This document shows, piece by piece, positions 1-8,204 of a DNA stretch of 64,000 bases (position 1 is its first letter; each line of letters starts with the position of its first letter). Position numbers and translations under genes: made by a program. The stretch is from Bacillus salacetis. Its GTDB lineage: Bacteria > Bacillota > Bacilli > Bacillales > Bacillaceae_B. Under the pieces are notes generated by a model. It did not search any database and was not told the origin of the DNA. It was given only the letters and a program-made list of their open reading frames with translations. The stretch covers positions 39,404-103,403 of the forward strand of contig NZ_QXIR01000018.1 of NCBI RefSeq assembly GCF_003581585.1, written 5' to 3'.

Positions 1-808
1 GTTCACCGGTCAGAGTGAAGGACAGCAATGAAGCACTCTCCATTGAATCTTTTATATAAACAGGAATCAACAAATCGAGCTGCATGAATGTTTGTCCCAC
101 TAACACTCCTGCCAAAATGAATAACAGGAAGGTCCTGTCCCTGGCAATCACCCTGTAATCCCTGAACTGGTCAGTTATTGCATGGTACCACGCTTTCCGT
201 TCCTCTTTGGCTGCCTGCTGTACATTAAGACTCCGGGGAGCGGTTTCCCTAGTCATCTTGGCCAGCATCAAACCAAGGATCATGCAGATGATGGCTGAAA
301 CTAGCAGAAGCTCGAATCGATAATGCACATAAAAAATGCTTCCTAAAATCGGTCCGACCACCACAGCGATATTGATGGATGTATAAAAAATAGCGAAAAC
401 ATGGCTGCGTTCCTTTTCAGGGACAACATCCGCGACCATAGCCTGGCTTGCCGGCCAGTAAAAGGAACCGAAAACACTGGCAAGGGTGAAACAGACAAAG
501 CCGAGCGCGGCTGATTCCAGCCATGGGGAACTGGCGAATGCGAAAATGAGGAAGGCAAATCCCTGTCCAAACGAAGACAGTACCATCATGGTCTTCCTGC
601 CGAATTTATCTGCGCAGTAACCCCCCATTAAGTTTGCAAATACCGCAAAGAGCTGTGAAGCAATGAGCAGCAGCCCGGCCATCTGCTTCCCGAATGCTTC
701 GGTAAAATAAATCGTGAGAAACGGGAAGAACATCCAGAATGTAATATTCATCATCGCTTCTCCGAAAAGCCTGACTTTCAAGTTTCGATCCCAATCCCTG
801 ATTCTCAT
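1..808 (-). CDS. MFS drug-type efflux transporter, 3' part outside window
   Basis: A reading frame on the minus strand stays open from the ATG at 808 to the window edge, giving 269 residues without a stop, so the C-terminal part is missing. The N-terminus (MRIRDWDRNLKVRLFGEA) is followed by regularly spaced hydrophobic helices. A loop after TM2 reads GGYCADKFGRKTMM, which is the MFS signature between TM2 and TM3. A GGAGAG ribosome binding site lies 7-8 bases before the ATG. This layout fits a 12-TM multidrug-type proton antiporter in the cytoplasmic membrane. The substrate cannot be read from the sequence. Confidence 0.85.
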   Translation of the reverse strand, partial: MRIRDWDRNLKVRLFGEAMMNITFWMFFPFLTIYFTEAFGKQMAGLLLIASQLFAVFANLMGGYCADKFGRKTMMVLSSFGQGFAFLIFAFASSPWLESAALGFVCFTLASVFGSFYWPASQAMVADVVPEKERSHVFAIFYTSINIAVVVGPILGSIFYVHYRFELLLVSAIICMILGLMLAKMTRETAPRSLNVQQAAKEERKAWYHAITDQFRDYRVIARDRTFLLFILAGVLVGQTFMQLDLLIPVYIKDSMESASLLSFTLTGE

Positions 809-1141
809 AAAAAAATCTCTCCGTTCCCTGAATTTAACCTTTAATATCATATAGTCGGAACCCCAAAATTACAAGAAGATTTTTCTGTGATAAAAGCTTT
901 ATCGCGGGTAGAAAGGACACGGCCAATAGGGTGTGTTAAGAAGAATCCTATAAAATAATCTTGAGATACCATTTTGCGACAAATAGAGGGAAGGCGGACG
1001 CATGAAATGACTATGAAAGACCGTCATTCGTGTAAGAGAAGAAAAGAGATTGAATGAAGGATCCATGAAACACCCTAATCCAAGAAAAATGTCCGTATGA
1101 TGCTTCCTGGCGATCCGTTATGACTAAAATCAAAACCAAAA
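809..1141. other. intergenic region with no gene seen
   Basis: This gap lies between the MFS gene and the end of ampS. I found no ORF with a convincing ribosome binding site on either strand; the few ATGs run into stops within about ten codons. It should hold the promoter of the MFS gene at its left side. No repeat copy or structured RNA was recognised. Confidence 0.5.
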
Positions 1142-1171
1142 AGACCAATCCGCACAGATGCGGATTGGTCT
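1142..1171 (-). terminator. terminator of ampS
   Basis: Inverted repeat of 13 bp (AGACCAATCCGCA / TGCGGATTGGTCT) around a 4-base loop. Read on the minus strand it is followed by a T-rich tract. It lies 16 bp past the ampS stop. Confidence 0.85.
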
Positions 1172-1187
1172 GAATACTTTACTTCAA

Positions 1188-2420
1188 TTAAAATGCCCAG
1201 CCGCCATTGCGGAAGACAGGTTCAGCTGTGCCGTCTTCAGTGATCCCATCGATATCCATATCAGCGGATCCGATCATGAAGTCAACATGGGTGATGCTGT
1301 TGTTCAGGCCGGCTTTCTCAAGTTCATCCTTGGACATTGATTTACCGCCTTCCACGCAGAACGCATACGCGCTTCCGATGGCAAGGTGGTTGGATGCATT
1401 CTCATCAAACAGTGTGTTATAGAAAAGGACATTGGACTGCGAGATTGGTGATTGGTGAGGAACCAATGCCACCTCTCCAAGATAGTGTGAACCTTCATCA
1501 GTCTCTACCAGGCGTTTCAGGATGTCTTCGCCTTCCTCAGCCTGGACCTCGACGATGCGTCCGTCTTTGAATGTCACTTTGAAATTGTCGATGACGTTTC
1601 CTCCGTAGCTTAATGGCTTTGTACTTGAAACGGTACCATTAACGCCTGTTTTCAAAGGAACAGTAAATACTTCTTCTGTCGGCATGTTTGCCATGAAGTC
1701 TACACCTTTTTCGGATACACTTCCAGCTCCGACCCACATATACCCTTCAGGGAACTCGATAGTGAGGTCAGTACCCGGAGCAGTGTAATGAAGCTTTTTG
1801 TAGTTCTTGCTGTTCAGGTAGTCGACTTTTTCATGCAGGTTCTGGTCGTGGTCTTTCCATGCTTGAACAGGATCCTGCTGATCTGCACGGACTGCTTTGA
1901 AGATCGCATCCCATAGCTTGTCGACCTGCTCGTCGGCAGGAGCGTCAGGGAATACTTTTGCTGCCCATTTTTCAGATGGAGCCGCCAGGACAGTCCAGCT
2001 TACTTTATCAGATTGGATGTAAGAACGGTATTTATCCATTGCCTGGCCGGCTGCTTTCTGGAAGTTGGAGATGCGTTCCGGATCTACACCTTTTAAAAGG
2101 TCCGGAGTAGCAGAAACAACTGACATGAAGGCAGCCCCATTTTCAGCAAGGGTCTCCATTTCCCTTGCCTTCCACTCAGGGAACTCTGTAAAGGCATCAT
2201 CAGGAGCAAGGTCGTACTTGTAACGATTTACTTCATCATCATTCCAGTTTACATAGACGTGCTTTGCACCTGTTTCATAGGCTTTTTTTACAACCAGTCT
2301 GATGAACTCAGCTGCATCCAGGGAAGCGTTGACAACCAATGTCTGTCCCTTTTGGACATTGACTCCGACTTTGACAGCCAGGTCTGCGTATTTCTCAAGG
2401 TTTTGCTTGAAATTTTCCAT
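1188..2420 (-). CDS. ampS: M29-family metallo-aminopeptidase AmpS
   Basis: 410 residues, the usual full length for peptidase family M29 (thermophilic aminopeptidase/AmpS). These cytoplasmic enzymes remove N-terminal residues from peptides with a pair of divalent metals. The metal-binding residues expected for the family are visible in the C-terminal half: the glutamate in MPTEEVF, the EGSHYLGEVALVP block, the histidine in NASNHLAIGSAY and the THVDFMIGS motif. An AAAGGAG ribosome binding site precedes the ATG. The gene appears monocistronic, with its own terminator and about 760 bp of separate upstream region before nsrR's start. Confidence 0.93.
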   Translation of the reverse strand: MENFKQNLEKYADLAVKVGVNVQKGQTLVVNASLDAAEFIRLVVKKAYETGAKHVYVNWNDDEVNRYKYDLAPDDAFTEFPEWKAREMETLAENGAAFMSVVSATPDLLKGVDPERISNFQKAAGQAMDKYRSYIQSDKVSWTVLAAPSEKWAAKVFPDAPADEQVDKLWDAIFKAVRADQQDPVQAWKDHDQNLHEKVDYLNSKNYKKLHYTAPGTDLTIEFPEGYMWVGAGSVSEKGVDFMANMPTEEVFTVPLKTGVNGTVSSTKPLSYGGNVIDNFKVTFKDGRIVEVQAEEGEDILKRLVETDEGSHYLGEVALVPHQSPISQSNVLFYNTLFDENASNHLAIGSAYAFCVEGGKSMSKDELEKAGLNNSITHVDFMIGSADMDIDGITEDGTAEPVFRNGGWAF

Positions 2421-2660
2421 ATGTATTCTCCTTTTGTTCAGAATCTTTCTACTTCATTTTATCAATCCAAGAAGCTTTTGCAAATTTTTAAATTCTGTCA
2501 TTTGGTAATTATTGCTTTTAAGAGTGTACGTGATTCAATTATATGTCAAGCAAATTAAGTTATCATAAGACAGATATAACTTTTTCATTCTGCTTTCACT
2601 GGAAATTTGCTTAGTTGTTGAATTGTAATCGTAAGACAACGTATATCTATTTACAGAAGA

Positions 2661-2693
2661 AAAGGACGAAATCATAAATCGATTTCGTCCTTT
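2661..2693 (-). terminator. terminator of nsrR
   Basis: 13-bp inverted repeat (AAAGGACGAAATC / GATTTCGTCCTTT) with a 7-base loop. T-rich runs flank it in both directions. It lies directly downstream of the nsrR stop and could also stop transcripts from the other side. Confidence 0.85.
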
Positions 2694-2715
2694 TTGAGTA
2701 AGGCTGGGAACTACT

Positions 2716-3168
2716 CTATATTTTCGGAGGGTTGTTCAGTGAGAACAGCAGCCGATAATCCTCAGGGCTCTGCACGAGATCCTTCAATGTGTACTGATCC
2801 AACACATCCAAGTAGGCATCCAATGCCTTAGCGAGAACGTGTTTCAGGCCGCACACCGGGGTGATGATACAGGTGTTATGTTCTGATGAAAAACATTCCA
2901 CCAGGTTAAAATCATCTTCTGTCTTTCTGACAAGAGTCCCTATATTGATTTCACCAGGGGATTTGGCAAGTCTTATTCCGCCATTTCTGCCGCGGATCGT
3001 TTCAATGACCCCCATCTTTCCGAGTTCATGGGTGACTTTCATCAAATGATTTTTTGAAATCTGATAAGAGTCTGCAATTTCCTTGATATTGGCAAGCTCG
3101 TCCTTCTTTTTTGCAGCAAGATAAATAAGGACGCGCAGGGAATAGTCTGTATATAACGTTAGTTTCAA
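2716..3168 (-). CDS. nsrR: NO-sensing Rrf2-family repressor NsrR
   Basis: 150 residues from a TTG start at 3168. Longer starts exist at 3183 (TTG) and 3177 (GTG), but GAAGGTGA sits 7 bases before the TTG at 3168. This start also puts the cluster ligands at Cys92, Cys100, Cys106 and Asp8, the numbering known for B. subtilis NsrR. The protein has a winged-helix DNA-binding domain (ISKNHLMKVTHELG, then the wing ETIRGRNGGIRL) followed by the cysteine loop VECFSSEHNTCIITPVCG that carries a [4Fe-4S] cluster. NO destroys the cluster and relieves repression. The gene is divergent from hmp, its classic target, with two operator-like sites between them. Confidence 0.95.
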   Translation of the reverse strand: MKLTLYTDYSLRVLIYLAAKKKDELANIKEIADSYQISKNHLMKVTHELGKMGVIETIRGRNGGIRLAKSPGEINIGTLVRKTEDDFNLVECFSSEHNTCIITPVCGLKHVLAKALDAYLDVLDQYTLKDLVQSPEDYRLLFSLNNPPKI

Positions 3169-3276
3169 TTGCTTCACCTTCAATGAGGGAGCCGTTACTG
3201 AATGCAGAAGCAGCTTCCAATGATACTTTCATTATACAATTTACAGCCAGGACTGTCTAAATGTGTCCATTTCTTT

Positions 3277-3301
3277 AAAGGTGTATTTAAAATATTGCTT
3301 T
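3277..3301 (+). promoter_or_regulatory. NsrR operator-like inverted repeat, distal
   Basis: A 25-base AT-rich interrupted palindrome of the form AAAGGTGTATTT-AAAATATTGCTTT. It fits the general NsrR site shape (AAGrTGyATTT...AAATrCATCTT). It lies between nsrR and hmp, 60 bases or more upstream of the hmp ATG. Confidence 0.7.
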
Positions 3302-3323
3302 AAGTAAACGAGAGGATTAGTAT

Positions 3324-3348
3324 AAAGGTGTATTAAAAATATATCTTT
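3324..3348 (+). promoter_or_regulatory. NsrR operator-like inverted repeat, proximal to hmp
   Basis: Second 25-base copy (AAAGGTGTATTAAA...ATATCTTT) centred 47 bp from the first. It ends just before the hmp ribosome binding site TAGGGG. A possible -10 (TATAAA, 3321-3326) overlaps it, so repressor bound here would block hmp transcription directly. Confidence 0.75.
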
Positions 3349-3361
3349 TAGGGGCGATAAT

Positions 3362-4573
3362 ATGTTAGCTCAAAAAACAATCGAAATCATTAAATCCACA
3401 GCACCGGTTTTGGAAGTGAAAGGTACAGAAATAACTAGCTTATTTTATAAAAGAATGTTTGAAAATCATCCTGAACTGTTAAATATCTTTAATCATGTCA
3501 ATCAAAAAAAGGGACGCCAGCAGACAGCGCTTGCCAATACAGTCTATGCAGCAGCACAGAATATAGACCGCCTGGAAGCATTGCTGCCGGCTGTGAAGCA
3601 AATAGCGCATAAACACCGAAGCCTGGGAATAAAACCGGAACAATATCCAATCGTTGGAGAGTATCTGTTAAAGGCAATTAAAGAGGTGCTGGGTGATGAA
3701 GCCACAGAGGAAATACTTGAAGCATGGGGCGCTGCTTACGGCGTGATCGCCCAGGTCTTCATTGATGTTGAGGAAGGGATGTATCAGGAGGCAGCATCTC
3801 AAGAAGCAGGCTGGAGAGACTTCAAGAATTTCACAGTGGTGAAGAAGGAAGTTGAAAGCTCATTGATCACTTCATTCTATTTACAGCCCGAAGACGGGAA
3901 AATGGTTCCGGATTTTCTGCCGGGACAGTATATTACTATTCGGACAGCCATTCCTGGAGAAGAATATTTGTTCAACAGACAATACAGCTTATCATCAGCT
4001 CCCAATAAGGAGTACTTCCGAATTTCAGTCAAACGGGAAGCGGAACATTCCCCTGAAGGCAAAGTATCAAACTATCTTCATGACAGTGTAAGTGAGGGAG
4101 CAGTCATTGAAGTCAGCGCACCGGCTGGTGATTTTCATCTTGACGTGAACGACCATTCCCCTGTCACCTTGATAAGCGGGGGAGTCGGCATTACACCAAT
4201 GTTCAGCATGCTTGAGGCATTGGCAAAAAACACTCCGTCCAGGCCTGCCCTGTTCATCCATGCCAGCCGTAATGAAGAAGTACATGCCTTTAAAAAGAAT
4301 GTGGCTGAGTTAATGGAAGTACTTGATAATGGGCGGGCATTCTTTGCCTATGAAAAGCCGGTCAATGCCGGGACACTTTGCGATCACCGCGGATATATTG
4401 ACACAGCTGTTCTCGATGGCCTTGTAGATAGGGACAGCATCTTCTATGTTTGCGGACCAGCTCCATTTATGAAAGCGGTGATCTCTTCCTTGATGTCAAT
4501 CGGCATCCCTGAAGATAAGATCTGTTATGAATTTTTCGGGCCAGCGATGAAATTTCAACTCCAGGAAGCATAA
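3362..4573 (+). CDS. hmp: flavohemoprotein, nitric oxide dioxygenase Hmp
   Basis: 403 residues, full length for flavohemoglobin, which oxidises NO to nitrate with O2 and NAD(P)H in the cytosol. Residues 1-140 are the globin domain, with proximal His85 in KHRSLGI, and Tyr29 and Gln53 at the usual distal positions. The FAD domain carries RQYSLSSAP. The NAD domain carries GGVGITPM and the C-terminal YVCGPAPFM and YEFFGP motifs. AGGGG precedes the ATG by 8 bases. It is divergent from nsrR with two NsrR-like operators between, so expression should rise under nitrosative stress. Confidence 0.97.
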   Translation: MLAQKTIEIIKSTAPVLEVKGTEITSLFYKRMFENHPELLNIFNHVNQKKGRQQTALANTVYAAAQNIDRLEALLPAVKQIAHKHRSLGIKPEQYPIVGEYLLKAIKEVLGDEATEEILEAWGAAYGVIAQVFIDVEEGMYQEAASQEAGWRDFKNFTVVKKEVESSLITSFYLQPEDGKMVPDFLPGQYITIRTAIPGEEYLFNRQYSLSSAPNKEYFRISVKREAEHSPEGKVSNYLHDSVSEGAVIEVSAPAGDFHLDVNDHSPVTLISGGVGITPMFSMLEALAKNTPSRPALFIHASRNEEVHAFKKNVAELMEVLDNGRAFFAYEKPVNAGTLCDHRGYIDTAVLDGLVDRDSIFYVCGPAPFMKAVISSLMSIGIPEDKICYEFFGPAMKFQLQEA

Positions 4574-4735
4574 GGAAAGCAGAAGTGTTATGGGATTTTC
4601 CAATCGGGCATGACTTATCGCAATGAGGGAAGTAAGTATAGTACGGAAGAAGAACGCACCCCTTCTGCTGCAAAAACTAATCATTATCCCTTGAAAGTTC
4701 ATCAACTTTTAGTTAGGCACTTCTACTGATTTCTG

Positions 4736-4780
4736 AAATGAAGGAGGACGAAAACGTAATGTTTTCGTCCTCCTTCATTT
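4736..4780. terminator. bidirectional terminator between hmp and a small minus-strand gene
   Basis: 20-bp perfect inverted repeat (AAATGAAGGAGGACGAAAAC and its complement) with a 5-base loop and T-rich sequence on both sides. It separates the convergent hmp and 4791-4946 transcripts. Confidence 0.9.
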
Positions 4781-4790
4781 TAAAGAATAT

Positions 4791-4946
4791 TCAATCTCCG
4801 TCTACACGGTTCTTGAAAGCTTCTTGTGTGACGATATATTCTTCGTCTTCGATTTTTTCCTTTGTATGTTTTTCAGTTAGGGCATCTGATGGATTATTTC
4901 CCGGATGGCCTTTTTTCTTATGTTGAAAAGATTTTCCTGTGCTCAT
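4791..4946 (-). CDS. small hydrophilic protein of unknown function (51 aa)
   Basis: Short frame of 51 codons starting ATG at 4946 with a strong GGGGGA ribosome binding site, ending just before the terminator it shares with hmp. The product begins MSTGKSFQHKKKGHPGNN and ends in an acidic stretch (EDEEYIVTQEAFKN). It is very polar and has no membrane segment or cysteine. Size and composition resemble the many small Bacillus proteins of unknown role. I do not recognise the family. The ribosome binding site, terminator and codon pattern make a real gene likely. Confidence 0.65.
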   Translation of the reverse strand: MSTGKSFQHKKKGHPGNNPSDALTEKHTKEKIEDEEYIVTQEAFKNRVDGD

Positions 4947-5111
4947 TTTGATCCCCCTTTCCGTCCGTTCCTCGTCGTAGTTTTTCCATGAACGGGGATT
5001 TTATGAGATACTATAAATTTCAAAAAATTGACTTAAAGGTCAGGTGGACTGACAAAAGTTAAGATCTATAATGGAAGTGAGGTGACTTTTTATTTAGGGA
5101 GGGGATATACG

Positions 5112-5486
5112 GTGGACTTATTTACAATTCTAGCTGAACAGAAAATCAAAAAAGCTTATGAAGATGGAGAGTTCGATCATCTTTCTGGCTTTGGAAAGCC
5201 TTTGAACCTGGATGATGATTCAAGTGTCCCGGAAGAACTTCGCATGGCTCACCGCATCATGAAAAATGCCGGTTTCTCAACTGAAGAGAATGCGCTCAGG
5301 CAAGAAATGCTTCAGATAGAAGATTTGATCCGCGATTGTGAGGATCAGCTTGAGAAGGAAGGGTTGAAAAAGGACCTTAATGAAAAACTTCTTAAATTCA
5401 ATGGACTGATGTCTAAAAAAAGAATTAAAACAAATAGTTCCGTCTTTAAAAATTACGAACATAAAATAGAGAAGAAGTTATTATAA
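5112..5486 (+). CDS. DUF1992 (DnaJ homologue subfamily C member 28-like) protein
   Basis: 124 residues from a GTG at 5112, chosen because GGGAGGGG lies 7 bases upstream; an in-frame start 30 bases earlier lacks this. The N-terminal block (LAEQKIKKAYEDGEFDHL followed by GFGKPLNLDDD) is the signature of the DUF1992 domain. That domain is found alone in bacteria and in eukaryotic DNAJC28, without a J-domain here. The remainder is helical and charged, likely a coiled coil. The gene is cytosolic and its function is unknown. It stands alone and is followed by a miniature repeat element. Confidence 0.85.
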   Translation: MDLFTILAEQKIKKAYEDGEFDHLSGFGKPLNLDDDSSVPEELRMAHRIMKNAGFSTEENALRQEMLQIEDLIRDCEDQLEKEGLKKDLNEKLLKFNGLMSKKRIKTNSSVFKNYEHKIEKKLL

Positions 5487-5489
5487 GAA

Positions 5490-5649
5490 GGCTGTTTTCG
5501 CATATATTGCTGCTTTCGGTACAAAGGTTTTACTCTGGAAAAAGAACGAGCAGCTCTTTTCTTCCCTCCTCACAGGGGTTTTCACGACGATTTACAAGGA
5601 TATTATTTGAAGTTTATAGTGAATAGCAACAAAGTTAACGAAAAGAGAG
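5490..5649 (+). mobile_element. miniature inverted-repeat element, copy 1
   Basis: Starts GGCTGTTTTCGCATATATTG and ends AGCAACAAAGTTAACGAAAAG, two ends that are imperfect inverted complements. It is flanked by the perfect 8-bp direct repeat TATAAGAA at 5482-5489 and 5650-5657, which is what a transposition event leaves. It lacks part of the interior found in the 192-bp copies. No coding capacity. Confidence 0.8.
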
Positions 5650-5655
5650 TATAAG

Positions 5656-5688
5656 AAAAGGAGCAGTCCAAAACAGGGCTGCTCCTTT
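5656..5688 (-). terminator. terminator of the chemoreceptor gene
   Basis: Stem AAAAGGAGCAG / CTGCTCCTTT just past the stop of the minus-strand chemoreceptor, followed on that strand by TTTTCTTAT. It abuts one target duplication of the neighbouring miniature element. Confidence 0.8.
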
Positions 5689-5702
5689 CCTGGTTTAATG
5701 AA

Positions 5703-7184
5703 TTATTTATTATCGATATCCGCCTGGATTTTCTCGGCACTATTTACTGTGTCGTTCACATAACCAGCTATTGAATGCGTATCCTCATTTAAAGTCTCAA
5801 TGGCTGCACTGACTTCTTCGAGCCCCGCAGATGCCTCTTCAATGACTGCGGCCAGTTCTTTAGTGGAGAGTTCAGCATGAACCGTCTGTTGTTTTACAGA
5901 ATTGGAATTCGCAGATAAGGTATGAAATTCAGTTTGAAGCAGCTTAAGCTTTGAACTCAGTTCTTTGAATGAAATGCTCACATTTTCCACTGTCGCAACA
6001 TTATCAGAAAGTTTGCTGCTGCTAAGGTTCATTTTTTGCAGTGCCGTCGAATTAGCCTGGTTGACTGAAGAAAGATTCTCGTTGATGAGGGAAGCCGTCG
6101 TGCTTGTCATTTCCGCAAGTTTCCGGATTTCATCTGCCACTACGGAAAAACCGCGGCCGGCTTCACCAGCCCGGGCTGCTTCTATGGATGCATTCAGTGC
6201 CAGCAGATTTGTCTGTTCTGTGATGCCCTGTATGGTTCCGATGAAACTGTTGGTCTCTTCAATCTTATTTGTCAATTCAGTGAAAGTGGCACTAAGATCA
6301 TGAATCAGCATGTTCAGCTCGTTCATTTCAATCTGGAGCCCGTCCGCTTTTTCAGTACCGCTGGCAGCTGTGGCACTTGCTTCTTCTGAATGCTGAAATA
6401 ATGTTTCCGCCATGGAAGCCATCTCTTCCATCTGTTTCATTGTTGCTTCGGAAATGGAGGCAATACTGTTGATTTGGTCACTTTGTGTCTGGCTTCCGGC
6501 CGAGATTTCCTGCAGTGCAGATTTCATTTCATTATGGGAAGAAAGATGGTGCTGGATTTGCTCGTTCACTTTTTTGATGCTCCTGAATATCGTGCCAAGT
6601 TCAGTTTCCAGCAGCACCTTCTGCTGTTCTTTTCTAACACCTTCCGCTTCTGCATCAGCCACAAACTTCTTTAGCTGGGCAAATTGATTTGTATTCAGTT
6701 TCACGACAATGGACAATAGGATTCCAAGCATTATATACACGAGTACACCTGGAATGAAGATAGTGTCAATGTCCCCAGTCCCGCCGAAGAACAGTTTATT
6801 CAAGATGAATAATACAAACCCGGATCCATATCCGATGGCAAAAAGTGAGAGGTTAAAGTGCAGGGCAGAGATGACAGCAAGGAAAAGCAGGATGATCAGG
6901 TTGTTCCCGGAACCTCCATTGACAAAGATATCGACACCGATAATTATATAGATCACCGGAATCGTAAGGAGAGGAAATAAATGAAATTTCTTTAAAGCAG
7001 CATGATAGATGAAAAAGAATGCCAGCATCGCTGCAAGCTGGGTGGAATATAAGATTGTCTCAATCAATGGATTTTTGTTTGCGAGAGTATATGAAATGGC
7101 TGCCAGTAAAGAAAGTGAATATAAGATAAGCATCAGGATATTCTTCTTCTTTAGATCTTGCAGTTTCAGATCCTCAATGGTCAT
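5703..7184 (-). CDS. methyl-accepting chemotaxis protein without an extracellular sensor domain
   Basis: 493 residues. The first 165 or so contain about six hydrophobic segments joined by short loops, with no room for a periplasmic-type ligand domain. The rest is a long helical signalling domain with the highly conserved tip ([18 protein letters not shown], then [15 protein letters not shown]) that contacts CheA and CheW. This layout suggests it senses a membrane or intracellular signal rather than a dissolved ligand. An AGGAGAG ribosome binding site precedes the ATG. It is divergent from motAB, so receptor and flagellar motor genes share an intergenic region. Confidence 0.93.
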   Translation of the reverse strand: MTIEDLKLQDLKKKNILMLILYSLSLLAAISYTLANKNPLIETILYSTQLAAMLAFFFIYHAALKKFHLFPLLTIPVIYIIIGVDIFVNGGSGNNLIILLFLAVISALHFNLSLFAIGYGSGFVLFILNKLFFGGTGDIDTIFIPGVLVYIMLGILLSIVVKLNTNQFAQLKKFVADAEAEGVRKEQQKVLLETELGTIFRSIKKVNEQIQHHLSSHNEMKSALQEISAGSQTQSDQINSIASISEATMKQMEEMASMAETLFQHSEEASATAASGTEKADGLQIEMNELNMLIHDLSATFTELTNKIEETNSFIGTIQGITEQTNLLALNASIEAARAGEAGRGFSVVADEIRKLAEMTSTTASLINENLSSVNQANSTALQKMNLSSSKLSDNVATVENVSISFKELSSKLKLLQTEFHTLSANSNSVKQQTVHAELSTKELAAVIEEASAGLEEVSAAIETLNEDTHSIAGYVNDTVNSAEKIQADIDNK

Positions 7185-7344
7185 ATTGGGTCTCTCCTGT
7201 CGAATAATAGTCTATTTCTACTATTAATTATCGTCAGTTTTCGCAATTTTTCAATAGCTTAATTGGAAAATTTTTTAAAAAACCAGTAAATTAACAGCTC
7301 TGTGTCACTCAACCGACAAATCATATAAATGCAAAAATTGTCCT

Positions 7345-7370
7345 TCAATATTTTCCGCGGCTACCGATAT
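7345..7370 (+). promoter_or_regulatory. sigma-D-like promoter of motAB
   Basis: TCAA, a 14-base spacer, then ACCGATAT, close to the flagellar sigma-D consensus (TAAA-N15-GCCGATAT; 3 of 4 and 7 of 8 matches). It lies 34 bp upstream of the motA ATG. motAB is known to depend on sigma-D in B. subtilis. Confidence 0.7.
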
Positions 7371-7403
7371 AAACAGTAAGAAAAAAAGTATAGGGTGAAT
7401 TCT

Positions 7404-8204
7404 ATGGATAAAACATCGGTTATTGGAGTCGTATTAGGAGTAGTGGCGGTGGGGGTCGGAATGGTTCTTAAGGGCGTACCTATAGACCGGCTGCTGAACC
7501 TGCCGGCCATTTTGATCATTATCTTCGGTACAATAGGTGCAGTAACCATTGCATTCCCGACATCAGAGATTAAAAAGGTTCCCAAACTTTTTGGGATCAT
7601 CTTTAAAGAGAATAAGCTGCAAGAACCTAAAGAACTTATTGCTATGTTTTCTGAGTGGGCTGATTTGGCCAGAAGGGAAGGGCTGCTTGCTTTAGAAGCA
7701 AAGACGAATGATATTGAAGATCCATTTTTGAAAAATGGGATGGGTCTGGCTGTTGATGGCCAAAATGCAGATTACATCCGGGATGTGCTCAATGAGGAAA
7801 TTGACGCTATGGAGGAAAGGCATCAGGCTGGAGCTTTGATCTTTACTCAAGCTGGTACGTATGCTCCGACACTGGGTGTTCTTGGAGCCGTTGTCGGGCT
7901 GATTGCCGCATTGGGGTACATGGATGATATCGGGCATTTAGGCGAGGCGATATCAGCAGCGTTTGTGGCTACTCTCCTTGGGATTTTCACGGGATATGTA
8001 TTATGGCATCCATTTGCAAATAAGCTAAAGCGGAAATCAAAGCAGGAAGTTAAACTGAAGGTTATGATGATTGAGGGGGTCCTTTCCATTATCGAAGGTG
8101 AAGCACCAAGAGTCATCGAACAAAAGCTGGCTTCATATCTGCCGGCAAGTGAAAGAAAACGACTTACTGATGAGGAAGTGGTCAAGGATGAAGCGGCGGC
8201 GTAA
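7404..8204 (+). CDS. motA: flagellar motor stator protein MotA
   Basis: 266 residues from the ATG at 7404, preceded by AGGGTG at 6 bases; a GTG nine bases earlier overlaps the ribosome binding site. MotA forms the proton channel of the flagellar stator with MotB and contacts FliG. Four membrane segments are visible, two N-terminal and two in the region APTLGVLGAVVGLIAAL and AAFVATLLGIFTGYVLW, separated by the large cytoplasmic loop that holds the FliG-facing charged residues. The sequence follows the proton-type B. subtilis MotA rather than the sodium-type MotP. It overlaps motB by 17 bp, indicating coupled translation. Confidence 0.96.
   Translation: MDKTSVIGVVLGVVAVGVGMVLKGVPIDRLLNLPAILIIIFGTIGAVTIAFPTSEIKKVPKLFGIIFKENKLQEPKELIAMFSEWADLARREGLLALEAKTNDIEDPFLKNGMGLAVDGQNADYIRDVLNEEIDAMEERHQAGALIFTQAGTYAPTLGVLGAVVGLIAALGYMDDIGHLGEAISAAFVATLLGIFTGYVLWHPFANKLKRKSKQEVKLKVMMIEGVLSIIEGEAPRVIEQKLASYLPASERKRLTDEEVVKDEAAA

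Noticed and set aside
3169..3183. Longer NsrR start codons at 3183 and 3177
   Set aside because: They overlap the GAAGGTGA binding site, and only the TTG at 3168 reproduces the known cysteine and aspartate positions.
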